Positions 9,514-18,772 of a stretch of DNA of 64,000 nt are shown here, piece after piece. The DNA is taken from positions 806,001-870,000 of the forward strand of contig NZ_CP134196.1 of the NCBI RefSeq assembly GCF_031585635.1. The letters run 5' to 3'. The notes beneath the pieces were generated by a model. It was not told the DNA's origin, did not search any database, and was given only the letters and a program-made list of their open reading frames with translations. This stretch comes from Paraburkholderia sp. FT54. GTDB lineage: Bacteria > Pseudomonadota > Gammaproteobacteria > Burkholderiales > Burkholderiaceae. Numbering within the stretch: position 1 is the first letter of the stretch; each line of letters starts with the position of its first letter. Made by a program: the position numbers and the translations under genes.

Positions 9514-10386
9514 ATGACTTACTGTGTCGCGATGTCCGTCGACGACGGTCTCGTGTTCCTCTCGGACACGCGCACCAATGCGGGCGTCGATCACATCAGC
9601 ACCGCGCGCAAGATGTCGGTGTTCGAGCAGCCCGGCGAGCGCATGCTCACGCTGCTGGGCGCCGGCAATCTGTCGCTGACTCAGGCGGTGCTGCACGAGT
9701 TGTCCGAGCCCACGGATCCTTCCCAACGCACGCTCTGGAGCGCGCCGACCATGGCCGACGCGGCCCGCGTGATCGGCCGCGCGGTGCGTTGCGTGCATCA
9801 GCGCGAGGCGGAGGCATTGCAGGAATTCGGCGTCGACTTCAATTGCAGCTTCATTCTGGGCGGGCAGATCGCGGGCAACCGGCCGCGCCTGTTCATGATC
9901 TACGCGGCGGGCAATTTCATCGAGGCGTCGGCGGTCAATCCGTATTTCCAGATCGGCGAGGCCAAGTACGGCAAGCCGATCATCGACCGCGTGTTGACGC
10001 CGTCCACACCGCTCGACGAAGCCGCCAAGTGCGCGCTGATTTCCATGGACTCGACGCTGCGCTCTAACCTGTCGGTCGGGCTGCCGCTCGATCTGCTGGT
10101 CTACCAGAAGGACACGCTGCGTGTCACGCGCTTCGTTTCGATCGATCACGACAACGCGTACTTCGAGATGATTCACCGGACCTGGGGCGAGCGGCTGCGT
10201 CAGGTGTTCGGCGAGATTCCCGATCCGGACTGGCAGGAATCGCCGGATGTGCCGTTGTTGCAGCGGGAGCGGGCGCTGGTTCTGCATCGCGCGCCGGTGG
10301 GCGCTGATGGCATCGAGCATGAACTCGATGCGAAGCCCGCGCAGACGTTGGCGCAAACGGAGCGGGGCAAGGCGCAGCGGAAATAA
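9514..10386 (+). CDS. Proteasome-type protease (Anbu-like, Ntn hydrolase)
   Basis: 290 residues. The start MTYCVAMSVDDGLVFLSDTR matches the Anbu (ancestral beta subunit) family. Removal of Met exposes a Thr nucleophile; counting from it, Asp falls at 17 and a Lys at 32, the places expected of the proteasome/HslV active site. Anbu forms open-ring or helical assemblies with no dedicated ATPase known. Family members lie next to ATP-grasp, alpha-E and transglutaminase genes, as here, which suggests processing of a peptide tag made by them. The ATG at 9514 is required to place Thr at the second position; the frame is open to 9460. The tail beyond about residue 245 is poorly conserved and charged. 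Confidence 0.88.
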   Translation: MTYCVAMSVDDGLVFLSDTRTNAGVDHISTARKMSVFEQPGERMLTLLGAGNLSLTQAVLHELSEPTDPSQRTLWSAPTMADAARVIGRAVRCVHQREAEALQEFGVDFNCSFILGGQIAGNRPRLFMIYAAGNFIEASAVNPYFQIGEAKYGKPIIDRVLTPSTPLDEAAKCALISMDSTLRSNLSVGLPLDLLVYQKDTLRVTRFVSIDHDNAYFEMIHRTWGERLRQVFGEIPDPDWQESPDVPLLQRERALVLHRAPVGADGIEHELDAKPAQTLAQTERGKAQRK

Positions 10387-10510
10387 GCTGGCAGGGCGGC
10401 AAGCGCGCGTTCGCGGGAGGCATTACACCAAGGTCGTCAGGAGCCTGAATCGGGCTCGCTGGCGGCCTTTTTCATTTGGATCGTCCCGGCGAATCGGAGA
10501 CCTTAGGACG

Positions 10511-10548
10511 AAAAAAAACCAGCCACAGGCTTTTCACCCGTGGCTGGT
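10511..10548 (-). terminator. Rho-independent terminator of the porin gene
   Basis: Read on the minus strand, ACCAGCCAC pairs with GTGGCTGGT and is followed by eight T. It lies 40 bases past the porin stop. The 124 bases between the peptidase stop and this point hold nothing else obvious. Confidence 0.85.
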
Positions 10549-10588
10549 CTTCAACTGCGTGTTGCTTCAGCAGTCCGTCAAAGTTCGA

Positions 10589-11770
10589 TTAGAACTTGTG
10601 GCGGATGCCCAGGCTGACGATCTCTTGCGAGCTGGAAGCCGAGTTGTAGCTATACGAACCGATTGCTGCGCCTGCATCGACCAGCGTGCCGGCCGACGTG
10701 CGTTGCTGGCCGCTTGCGTGCTGATAAGCGCCAACCAGGTAGATGTCCGTGCGCTTCGACAGGTTGTAGTCGCCGCCCAGGGAAACCTGGTGATACGTTG
10801 CGCTCGAATCGCCGCTAGCCTTGGTGTAGATGTAGCCTACGCCAACCAGCATGGCCGGCGTTGCCTGGTAACCCAGGTACGCGCCGCCGACGTTGTACTT
10901 CTCGGTCGAACCGAAGCCCGAGTTCGCGTCCGGCTTGTACTGTGCGTTGCTGTAACGCAGGTTAGCCGTGAACGGGCCCGCGACATATTGCAGAGCGACC
11001 GAAGCGATGCCGATCGACTTGGCCGCGGCGTATGCGCCGTTGACCTGGTTGTCGAACGTGCCGTCCGACGTGCTGCCGTTCCAGCCCACCGAGCCTGCCG
11101 CCGTGCGGCTAGCCAGCGTGTTGCCGTTGTCCGCGCGGAAGTAACCGGCAGCGACGCTGAACGGACCCGTTGCGTACGTTGCAGCACCCGACCACGTTTG
11201 GCCCGAACCCGTTGCGCCAGCCACGCCGCCCAGAGCGTACATGCCTTCGAACTGGAAGCCGCCCCACACCGGCGAGGTGTACTTGATGGCGTTGTTCGTG
11301 CGCGAGGAGTTGTCGTTGTTGTCGACGTCGCCCGGCGTGGTGAACGTGGAACCGAAGTAGTTGTCAGCCGTCAGCGGCTGGACCAGGTCGACCAGCGGAT
11401 CGTACTGACGACCCAGCGTGACCGTGCCCCATTGATCGCCCGTCAGGCCCACGAACGCTTGACGACCGAACATGCGGCCGCTTTGACCCAGCTTGCCGCT
11501 GTTCACGTCAAAGCCGTTTTCCAACTGGAAGATTGCCTTCAGGCCACCGCCCAGATCTTCCGTGCCCTTCAAGCCGAAGCGGTCACCCTGAAGGTTGCCG
11601 GCGTACATGGCTACCAGGTTCTTGTTCTGGCCAGAGGCATCTACCGTGTTGTGAACATACTGGATCGATTCGTCGATCAAGCCGTACAGAGTAACGCTGC
11701 TTTGAGCATGTGCCACGCCAGTGGCGCCGAGGAGCGCCAGCGAGAGGGTAGACAGTGCGATTCGTTTCAT
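10589..11770 (-). CDS. Gram-negative porin (OmpC/Omp38-like)
   Basis: 393 residues. The signal peptide MKRIALSTLSLALLGATGVAHA is cut before QSSVTLYG, the standard start of mature beta-proteobacterial porins. The body has the alternating Gly/aromatic pattern of a 16-strand barrel, the loop-3 signature QAFVGLTGDQWGTVTLGRQY, and a C-terminal Phe (SLGIRHKF) needed for BAM-dependent assembly. It forms a trimeric outer-membrane channel for small hydrophilic solutes. The start at 11770 has GGAG eight bases upstream; the frame is open to 11833, but that part has no signal-peptide character. Codon use is strongly biased, as in highly expressed genes. Confidence 0.95.
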   Translation of the reverse strand: MKRIALSTLSLALLGATGVAHAQSSVTLYGLIDESIQYVHNTVDASGQNKNLVAMYAGNLQGDRFGLKGTEDLGGGLKAIFQLENGFDVNSGKLGQSGRMFGRQAFVGLTGDQWGTVTLGRQYDPLVDLVQPLTADNYFGSTFTTPGDVDNNDNSSRTNNAIKYTSPVWGGFQFEGMYALGGVAGATGSGQTWSGAATYATGPFSVAAGYFRADNGNTLASRTAAGSVGWNGSTSDGTFDNQVNGAYAAAKSIGIASVALQYVAGPFTANLRYSNAQYKPDANSGFGSTEKYNVGGAYLGYQATPAMLVGVGYIYTKASGDSSATYHQVSLGGDYNLSKRTDIYLVGAYQHASGQQRTSAGTLVDAGAAIGSYSYNSASSSQEIVSLGIRHKF

Positions 11771-12184
11771 CCATTTCTCCACGCAGATGATTAGTTTATT
11801 TGTTGCGGAAAGGAGAATAGCGCACCGGGTCAATCGGCAAGAACTGGAAAAAAAAGAGTGTCTCCAAAAACTGACAACCGCGCAAAGCCTTGTATTTAAA
11901 GCGCGTTAACGATTATTTCTGTTTTAGCAACATTTATTCGTTGACTGAGCATTATTGTTGTTTTGATGACAGTGACGACCCAGTATGTGCACTTTCGGCA
12001 CTGGCTCGAGGGGCGATTTGTAATGAAGTCGTCTAATTTTCCTGGCCCTTCTGTAGCGTTTCTATAAAAACTGAGACAGATGCGGCTTGACGGGCCGCTA
12101 GACAGGTTTTCGGCGTTATGAGCAGGAGCAACCATCCAGACTGACGTGTGCAGCGCTCGAAGCCGGCTTGGTTGCACCTTGGGC
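11771..12184. other. AT-rich upstream region of the porin gene
   Basis: No gene is supported. The stretch 11870-11970 is clearly AT-richer than its surroundings and must hold the porin promoter and regulatory sites, but I could not fix hexamers with confidence. A long minus-strand open frame crossing 12033 is a shadow of the YihY gene. Confidence 0.4.
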
Positions 12185-13504
12185 TTAGTGCTCGCTGTCG
12201 TGGGTATGGCGGCGTGCGACCATTGCCGCAGCCAGCCCGGCGGTAGCCGCGAACAGGACCGAAGTCCACGGATGCCGCCTTACGTAGCGGTCGGCCGCAA
12301 CGGCTTTGCGGCTCGCTTCGACGAGCGTGACGGCGGCGATGCGAGTCGCCTGCGCCTCGGCCAGTACGACAGTACGGCCGACCTTGAGCGCAGTCGCTCG
12401 CGCCGAAGGCCTGCTTCTGGATTGCGCCAGGAAAGTTGCTGCCGACGCCGTGCCGGCAAGCGCGCGTGCCTTTGCGTCGCGCATGACGGGTGCGAGCGCG
12501 GCGTCGCTCGACGCGGCGCGTCCGTCCATGTGCGGCACGGCATCCGCGGTTACCGTCGATGCCGCCAGCACCGAGGCGAGCTTGGCGCGGCTGCCGGGCG
12601 GCGTATCGTCCTGCATGCCCCAGCCTCCGCGCGGATCGTGACTGCGCCCGCGCGCCGCCGAAAATTCCGCGCCGAGCAGCAGCACGGCGGCGGAGAAGTA
12701 CAGCCACATCAGCAGCACGGCGAGCGAGCCGGCTGCGCCGAACGAGCTGGCCATGCCGGCATGCGCGATATAAAGCGCGAACAGTTTCTTGCCTGCCGAA
12801 AACAGCGCGGCTGCGACGATCCCGCCCACGAACGCATCGCGCCAGCGCACCCGGGCGTCCGGCAGAAACTTGAGCAGCCCGGCGAACGCAAACGCCAGCA
12901 CCAGCAAGCCCACGCCGAGTTGCAGCAGATTGCCGATCACCACATACGGCGAGTTGCCCCACAGCCATTTGCCGATGAAGGTGATGACCGTATCGAGCAC
13001 CAGCGAAACGATCAGCAGGAACGCGACGCCGAGCACCAGTCCGAACGAGATCAGCCGCACGCGCACCAGCGCGATCACGCTCGACGAGCGCGGCCCGGTA
13101 TAGGGCCACACTATATTGAGTGCGCTATTGAGCGACGAAAAGGTGGCCGACGCGCCGATTGCCAGCATCGTGAACGAAATGATCGCCGCGACGCCGCCGG
13201 CGCTGCCGCTGTGGTGAGCATTTTCGACGATGGTTTGCACGCCCGCGGCGGCTTGGTCGCCCAGCAAGCCGTGAATATGATCGAACAACTCGCCGCGCGC
13301 GGCTTCGGCGCCGAAGAACCAGCCGGCCACGGCGATCACCATGACCAGCGTGGGCGCGAGCGAGAACGCGGCGTAGAAGGCGATGCTGGCGGCCATGGCC
13401 GCGCAGCGGTCTTCGGCGAACTGTTTGAAGGCGCCAATGGCCCAGTTGGCCTGCTTGCGGGCCACCAGTTGGAGGTTCTCGGCGGAAAGCGTGTCGATGT
13501 CCAT
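12185..13504 (-). CDS. YihY/BrkB family inner-membrane protein
   Basis: 439 residues. The N-terminal part (KQANWAIGAFKQFAEDRCAA, then MAASIAFYAAFSLAPTLVMV) and the six hydrophobic segments up to about residue 290 are those of the YihY/BrkB family. These are polytopic membrane proteins of uncertain function, once mis-assigned as RNase BN. The last 150 residues are a cytoplasmic Ala/Arg-rich extension with a final hydrophobic patch (SVLFAATAGLAAAMVARR), resembling the ElaB/DUF883 C-terminal anchor; that is an unusual addition. The ATG at 13504 was chosen over the open frame to 13543 because conserved sequence begins shortly after it. Confidence 0.85.
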   Translation of the reverse strand: MDIDTLSAENLQLVARKQANWAIGAFKQFAEDRCAAMAASIAFYAAFSLAPTLVMVIAVAGWFFGAEAARGELFDHIHGLLGDQAAAGVQTIVENAHHSGSAGGVAAIISFTMLAIGASATFSSLNSALNIVWPYTGPRSSSVIALVRVRLISFGLVLGVAFLLIVSLVLDTVITFIGKWLWGNSPYVVIGNLLQLGVGLLVLAFAFAGLLKFLPDARVRWRDAFVGGIVAAALFSAGKKLFALYIAHAGMASSFGAAGSLAVLLMWLYFSAAVLLLGAEFSAARGRSHDPRGGWGMQDDTPPGSRAKLASVLAASTVTADAVPHMDGRAASSDAALAPVMRDAKARALAGTASAATFLAQSRSRPSARATALKVGRTVVLAEAQATRIAAVTLVEASRKAVAADRYVRRHPWTSVLFAATAGLAAAMVARRHTHDSEH

Positions 13505-13741
13505 GGTCGTGTTTCCCAATGGGTACTGGCGCCGCGCGGGCAAGACGAGGTGGCGGGCGCGAGCCGCGGGTGCGTAGGCAGTCTCGCCGCCGTCTTCGCG
13601 TCAAAGCCTTTCGCAAACCTTGTGCCTGTCACTATAACAAGCGCGACCGGCGCGTGCGCCGCGCCGTGCCGGCACTGGCCGAACACCTCGGGCCAGGTGT
13701 GCCGTTAGAATGCCGAGGGACCTTCATACATTTTGCTCACT

Positions 13742-14281
13742 ATGCACTCGCACGAACTCGTACAGCAGCTGGACGTCATTGCAGCGGAACAATTGGGCGC
13801 GCATTTGCCTGCGCACGTCGTCGAGCAGCTGCCGACGCAAGGCGTGACGGTTTTCTCCGTCACCGACGACGCATCGGATACCGCCGCATTCAGCGCGCGC
13901 TACGGCTTCGGTCTGGAAGATTGCGCGAACACGATCGTGATCCGCTACAAGAAAGAGGGCGCCGAGCATTATGCGGCGCTGGTCTCGCTGGGTTCGCTGC
14001 GGCTCGACATCAACGGCGCGGTGAAGGCGGCGCTCGGCGCGCAGCGGCTTTCGTTCGCCAAGCGCGAGGCGGCCGTGGAGCACAGCGGCATGGAGTTCGG
14101 CGGGATCACGGCCTTCGGCTTGCCGGACGACTGGCGAATTCTCGTCGATGCCGCCGTCATGGAGCGGAGCCAGATCGTCATGGGCGCGGGCGTGCGGGCC
14201 GCCAAATTGTTGCTGGCGCCCGACGTTTTGCGTCAGTGGCCGCGCTGCGAAGTCGCCTCGCTGACGCTGCCGGCGGAGTGA
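13742..14281 (+). CDS. YbaK/EbsC-type aminoacyl-tRNA deacylase-like protein
   Basis: 179 residues. The family core is visible: VIRYKKEGAEHYAALVSLGS, the Lys-containing LSFAKREAAVEHSG, and the C-terminal EFGGITAFGLPDDWRILVD...VVMGAGVRAAKLLLAPDVL pattern (GGITxFGLP and G-x-R-xxKLLL). Members hydrolyse mischarged tRNAs such as Cys- or Ala-tRNA(Pro) in trans. The start is uncertain: ATG at 13742 or, three codons earlier, 13733; neither has a strong ribosome site. It is a single gene with no obvious operon partner; the chemoreceptor gene begins 256 bases later. Confidence 0.8.
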   Translation: MHSHELVQQLDVIAAEQLGAHLPAHVVEQLPTQGVTVFSVTDDASDTAAFSARYGFGLEDCANTIVIRYKKEGAEHYAALVSLGSLRLDINGAVKAALGAQRLSFAKREAAVEHSGMEFGGITAFGLPDDWRILVDAAVMERSQIVMGAGVRAAKLLLAPDVLRQWPRCEVASLTLPAE

Positions 14282-14537
14282 GGCCCGGCTCGATCCGCAT
14301 GCGCGAAACTGACCTGAGCGAAAGGGCGCCGCTGCACGCGTGTTTCTTGGTAAGCGGAGCCGGCCGGGTCAGCGCCCAAGTCAGCGCCTGCAACGCCCAC
14401 ACCCTGGTCCAGCGCCCGAAACCGGTCGGCAAAGCCTGAAGTTTTCCGCCGTTCCGCCGTTAATCCAAAGAGTGACGTGAACCGCCGCGGCGTCCGCCGC
14501 GAGCGGCGCGTCGACGACAAGCAGAAAGGATACGGAG

Positions 14538-16097
14538 ATGGAACGGTTTCGCCTGAAGGTGCGGCTTTGGCTCGCGCTAGCAGTCATGTGCATGGGTATT
14601 CTGGCAATCGGCCTGTGGGGCGCTTTCAAAACACGCGACACCATGATCGCCGACCGTCAGGCCGAGTTGAAGAGCGTGGTCAGCGTCGCGTACAGTGTGC
14701 TGGACCGCTATAACGGCATGGTCGCCGCGGGCACTCTGCCGCTCGCCGACGCGCAACGCACGGCGATGGCCGATCTGCGCGCAATGCGCTACGACGGTGC
14801 AGGCGGTTATCTCGTGATCGAGGACGCGCATGCCCGCGTGCTGATGCACGGCGTGCGAGCCGACCTCGAAGGCAAGGACATGAGCGGCTTCACCGACCCG
14901 CAAGGGCGCCATGTGTTCAAGGACGGCTCCGATCTGGCCCAGCGCGAAGGCGAAGGCTTCATCCACTTGCAGTTTCTGAAGCCGGGCTCCAACGAGATGG
15001 CGCCGAAGATCAACTATGTGCGGCTGTACAAGCCGTGGGACTGGACCATCGTCACCGGCGTCTTCACCGACGATATCGATGCCGCGTTTTACACGACGCT
15101 CATCCAGTATGTGGGCGCCGCGCTGCTGCTGTGTCTGGTGGTGTCGCTCGTGATCGGCGTGATCCTGCGCAGCATCTTGCGGCAACTCGGCGGCGAGCCG
15201 GCGTACGCGGCGCGGATCGCCGCGCGTATCGCCGACGGTGACCTCGACGTGGTCGTGGCGACGAAGGCCGGCGACGAAACCAGCCTGCTCGCCGCGATGC
15301 AGCGTATGCAGCAGCGTCTCGCGCACGCGATCATGCAGATTCGCGGCGGCGCGACGCTGATTTCGACCGTGTCCAACGAAATTGCCGCCGGCAATGCGGA
15401 CCTGTCGCGCCGCACCGAGCAGCAGGCCACCGCGCTCGGCGAAACCGCGTCGAGCATGGAGCAGATCACCGCGACCGTGAAGCAGAACGCCGACAACGCG
15501 AAGCAGGCGAGCCAGCTGGCGCACAACGCATCGGAGACGGCGGCGCGCGGCGGCGAAGTGGTCGGCCAGGTGGTCGAGACGATGCGCGGCATTTCGCAGT
15601 CGTCGCATCGGATCGGCGACATCATCGGCGTGATCGAGGGCATCGCGTTTCAGACCAACATTCTTGCTTTGAACGCGGCGGTCGAAGCGGCGCGCGCCGG
15701 CGAGGAAGGACGCGGCTTCGCGGTGGTGGCGGGCGAAGTGCGCAGTCTCGCGCAGCGCAGCGCGGCGGCCGCGAAGGAGATCAAGACGCTGATCGAAGAG
15801 TCCGCGGCGCAGATTGAAGGCGGCTCGCAATACGTGAGCCGTGCCGGCGCAACCATGCAGGAAGTCGTGCAGGCAGTGCGCCGCGTGACGGACATCATGG
15901 GCGAGATCAGCGCGGCTTCGGTGGAGCAAAGCTCGGGCATCGAGCAGGTCAACATCGCGGTCGCGAGCATGGATCAGACGACCCAGCAGAACGCGGCGCT
16001 GGTGGAAGAAGCGAGCGCGTCAGCGGATGTGCTGAAAGCGCAGACCGGCCAGCTCAGCGCGGCGATTGCCGTGTTCACGCTGCCGGAAGGCCGCTGA
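14538..16097 (+). CDS. Methyl-accepting chemotaxis protein with single Cache sensor
   Basis: 519 residues. Order: TM1 (about 9-32), a periplasmic sCache domain (about 33-185, with [21 protein letters not shown] and the terminal [15 protein letters not shown]), TM2 (about 190-212), a HAMP segment, and the cytoplasmic signalling hairpin. Its tip carries the highly conserved [20 protein letters not shown] and [20 protein letters not shown]. It should couple to CheW/CheA and report small organic acids, the usual sCache ligands. No C-terminal CheR/CheB pentapeptide (NWETF-like) is present. A GGATACGGAG site precedes the ATG. Confidence 0.93.
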   Translation: MERFRLKVRLWLALAVMCMGILAIGLWGAFKTRDTMIADRQAELKSVVSVAYSVLDRYNGMVAAGTLPLADAQRTAMADLRAMRYDGAGGYLVIEDAHARVLMHGVRADLEGKDMSGFTDPQGRHVFKDGSDLAQREGEGFIHLQFLKPGSNEMAPKINYVRLYKPWDWTIVTGVFTDDIDAAFYTTLIQYVGAALLLCLVVSLVIGVILRSILRQLGGEPAYAARIAARIADGDLDVVVATKAGDETSLLAAMQRMQQRLAHAIMQIRGGATLISTVSNEIAAGNADLSRRTEQQATALGETASSMEQITATVKQNADNAKQASQLAHNASETAARGGEVVGQVVETMRGISQSSHRIGDIIGVIEGIAFQTNILALNAAVEAARAGEEGRGFAVVAGEVRSLAQRSAAAAKEIKTLIEESAAQIEGGSQYVSRAGATMQEVVQAVRRVTDIMGEISAASVEQSSGIEQVNIAVASMDQTTQQNAALVEEASASADVLKAQTGQLSAAIAVFTLPEGR

Positions 16098-16227
16098 CCG
16101 GCCGCTCACGCCTCGCCGAAGTGGTTTTCCAGACTATCCGCCACGCGCCATAGCGAACCGGGGCGCCGGCAATGTGCGTTTCCAGATTGCAAACCCGGAT
16201 TCGTCGTCGACGTCTGCTGGAAAGTCG

Positions 16228-17715
16228 TCATGCCAATGCAATACCGGCGCGGCTCAGCAGGCGCTGGTTGCGTTCGGACAAATTTTTCATGCGTAATTCC
16301 TTGCCGGCTTTTCGATAGCGCTCGACCAGGCCTTGCAATGCCGCAAGCGCGGAATGATCGGCCAGCAGCAGATCGCGGCAGTCGACTGTGACGCGCTCGG
16401 GATCCTTTGCCGGATCGAAAAGCTCCTGAAAACGCGTGGTCGATGCGAAGAACAGCGTGCCGCGCGGGGCGTAGATTTTGTCGCCGGCGCGATCTTCGAC
16501 ATGCGCGTGAATTTCACGAGCGTGCTGCCACGCGAAATTGAGCGCGGCGATCACGATGCCGCACAGCACCGCGATCGCCAGATCGGAGAACACGGTGATG
16601 ATGGTGACCGCCACGATCACCAGCGCGTCGTTGCGCGGTACCTTGCCCAGCACCCGCAGCGAGCCCCACGCGAAAGTCTGTTGCGCCACCACGAACATCA
16701 CGCCGACCAGCGCCGCCAGCGGAATGCGCTCGATCAGCGGCGACAGGAACAGGATGTACATCAGGATCATCACGCCGCTGACGATACCCGACAGGCGCGA
16801 GCGGCCGCCTGAATTCAGATTGATCATGGTCTGGCCGATCATGGCGCAGCCGCCCATGCCGCCGAACAGACCCGAGGCGATATTCGCCGCGCCGAGCGCG
16901 AGACATTCGCGATTCGGCTGGCCGCGGGTTTCGGTGATTTCGTCTGTCAGGTTGAACGTGAGCAGCGTTTCCAGCAGACCGACGATCGCCATGAGCACCG
17001 CGTAGGGCAGCACCACATGCAGCGTGTCCAGGTTCAGCGGGACGCCCGGCATATGCAGAGCCGGGAGGCCGCCCGCGATGTGCGCCAGGTCGCCCAGCGT
17101 GCGCGCAGGCACATGCAGCAATTGCGTGAAGAGACCCACGCCGACGATCGCCACCAAAGCGGGCGGCGCCGCGCGCGTGAGCCGTGGCAGCAGATAGACG
17201 ATCGCCATGGTCAGCGCGACGAGTCCGCACATCATCGGCAGCGCGCTGCCGTGCAGCCATTGTTCGCCTTGCGGCGTAATTTGCTTGAAGTGCGCGAGTT
17301 GCGCCATCGCGATGATGATCGCCAGCCCGTTGACAAAACCGAGCATCACCGGATGCGGGACCATGCGGATCAGTTTGCCGAGCCGCAGTGCGCCGAACAG
17401 CACCATCAGGATGCCGCTGAGGATCACCGTCGCGAGCAGATACTGCGTACCGTGCTGCACGACGAGCGCCACGATGACCACCGCCATCGAGCCGGCCGCT
17501 CCGGAGATCATACCGGGACGTCCGCCGAACAACGCCGTGATGGCGCAGATGAAGAAAGCGCCGTACAGACCCATTAACGGATTGAGGTGGGCGACCAGCG
17601 CGAAGGCGATGCATTCCGGCACCAGCGCGAACGACGAGGTCAGTCCGGCGAGGACATTGCTTTTGATGCCGGGCAGCGTGGTGAGCCAGCCGTGAGTGGG
17701 ACGAGCGGTGTTCAT
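16228..17715 (-). CDS. SulP-family inorganic anion transporter with STAS domain
   Basis: 495 residues, 10-12 predicted membrane segments. The SulP hallmark GLTSSFALVPECIAFALVAH and GLYGAFFICAITALFGGRPG open the protein; LFGGMGGCAMIGQTMINLNS is the conserved mid-region. The last 100 residues (after about 390) form a cytoplasmic STAS domain, DCRDLLLADHSALAALQGL. Relatives carry sulfate, bicarbonate or dicarboxylates; the substrate here is not determined. The ATG at 17715 places the first conserved residues after a short hydrophilic tail; the frame is open to 17805. It is convergent with the chemoreceptor and not in an operon. Confidence 0.9.
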   Translation of the reverse strand: MNTARPTHGWLTTLPGIKSNVLAGLTSSFALVPECIAFALVAHLNPLMGLYGAFFICAITALFGGRPGMISGAAGSMAVVIVALVVQHGTQYLLATVILSGILMVLFGALRLGKLIRMVPHPVMLGFVNGLAIIIAMAQLAHFKQITPQGEQWLHGSALPMMCGLVALTMAIVYLLPRLTRAAPPALVAIVGVGLFTQLLHVPARTLGDLAHIAGGLPALHMPGVPLNLDTLHVVLPYAVLMAIVGLLETLLTFNLTDEITETRGQPNRECLALGAANIASGLFGGMGGCAMIGQTMINLNSGGRSRLSGIVSGVMILMYILFLSPLIERIPLAALVGVMFVVAQQTFAWGSLRVLGKVPRNDALVIVAVTIITVFSDLAIAVLCGIVIAALNFAWQHAREIHAHVEDRAGDKIYAPRGTLFFASTTRFQELFDPAKDPERVTVDCRDLLLADHSALAALQGLVERYRKAGKELRMKNLSERNQRLLSRAGIALA

Positions 17716-17964
17716 CTTCAACGAGGCGGGAAGTCCGGGCAAACGGCGTGCATGCGAGCGGGACGCGCGGCCGCGGACAGATGAGTGTCCCGGCCTGAGG
17801 CGCAACTGTGGCCGGGCAAGATTGCAAAAAGCGTGAATTTTACAGTAGTGCGGTCACGGTGACAGGGAGGCGGGCTGCGCGGCCGCAGCTTCCGCGACGT
17901 GCCGGGTGGAGATGCCGCGCAGCCGGCGAGGCGGCTGCGCGGCAACGCGCGTATGCGCTCGGAC

Positions 17965-18555
17965 TCAAATCATCAGACGCGAAACCTTGGTGCCTTCGAG
18001 CGACACGCCGGCCATTAAGCCGCCGTTCGTGAGCACGAAGGCTTCGACCGGACTCGTGGCGGTCGACGTGTCGACCGCGCCGTTCGCACCGATCTTCAGC
18101 AGGGCGACGGTGGCATCCGCGCCGGCAGCCCAGCCCTGGCTGGTCGTGAATTTGTCGAGCGCCTCTTGCGTCATGAACAGGAAGATGAGGGCCTTGGACT
18201 GCGCGCCGATCTGCAAACCGAACGAACCCGCGACGGTGCTGTAGTAACCCGCCGTGCGGCCGGCCACGCGCAGCGCGCCTTCGCCGTACTGGCCGCCGAC
18301 CCAGAAGCCCGCTGAAATGACATTCGGGAACACCAGAATGCCGCGTGCCTTGGACACCAGTTCACGCGAGCCGGTGACATTCTCATAGAGACGCGACAGT
18401 GTGGAATCGACCCCCGCGTTGATGCTGTCGCGCTTGCCGGCGTTGGCCGAAGGCGACGTGCTCGAAGACGGCGACGTCGTCGTGCAGCCGGCGAGGCTGA
18501 AACCCGCAGTGGCGAGCGCAGCACTGGTGGTCATGATGAATTGTCGTCTGCGCAT
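17965..18555 (-). CDS. Ysc84/SYLF-domain lipoprotein
   Basis: 196 residues. The N-terminus MRRRQFIMTTSAALATAG ends in FSLAGC (Cys about 24), a lipobox, followed by a Ser/Thr-rich linker. The rest is the Ysc84 (SYLF) domain: SKARGILVFPNVISAGFWVG, GEGALRVAGRTAGYYSTVAG and GLQIGAQSKALIFLFMTQEA. In eukaryotes the domain binds lipid and actin; in bacteria these are envelope lipoproteins of unknown role. The start at 18555 fits the signal sequence; the frame is open further upstream without sense. Confidence 0.85.
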   Translation of the reverse strand: MRRRQFIMTTSAALATAGFSLAGCTTTSPSSSTSPSANAGKRDSINAGVDSTLSRLYENVTGSRELVSKARGILVFPNVISAGFWVGGQYGEGALRVAGRTAGYYSTVAGSFGLQIGAQSKALIFLFMTQEALDKFTTSQGWAAGADATVALLKIGANGAVDTSTATSPVEAFVLTNGGLMAGVSLEGTKVSRLMI

Positions 18556-18772
18556 GATTGTTTTCCTTTTGCGTGATTGACTTATGAAGGTGGCGTTTTT
18601 CGTTGCAAGTTTCTGTTCAAGCGGTAGGGGCGTGACGCCGACAAGCCCGTACGTCAATTGCTAACCAGCACTTAGCGTGCCCGGGCCCGCCGCGCCTCTG
18701 TTTTCACGGCGCGCTCAGCCCGCGCCGGCGGGAAAGGCGCGCCGAGCGCTCGCCGTTCCCACGTGTCTATGA

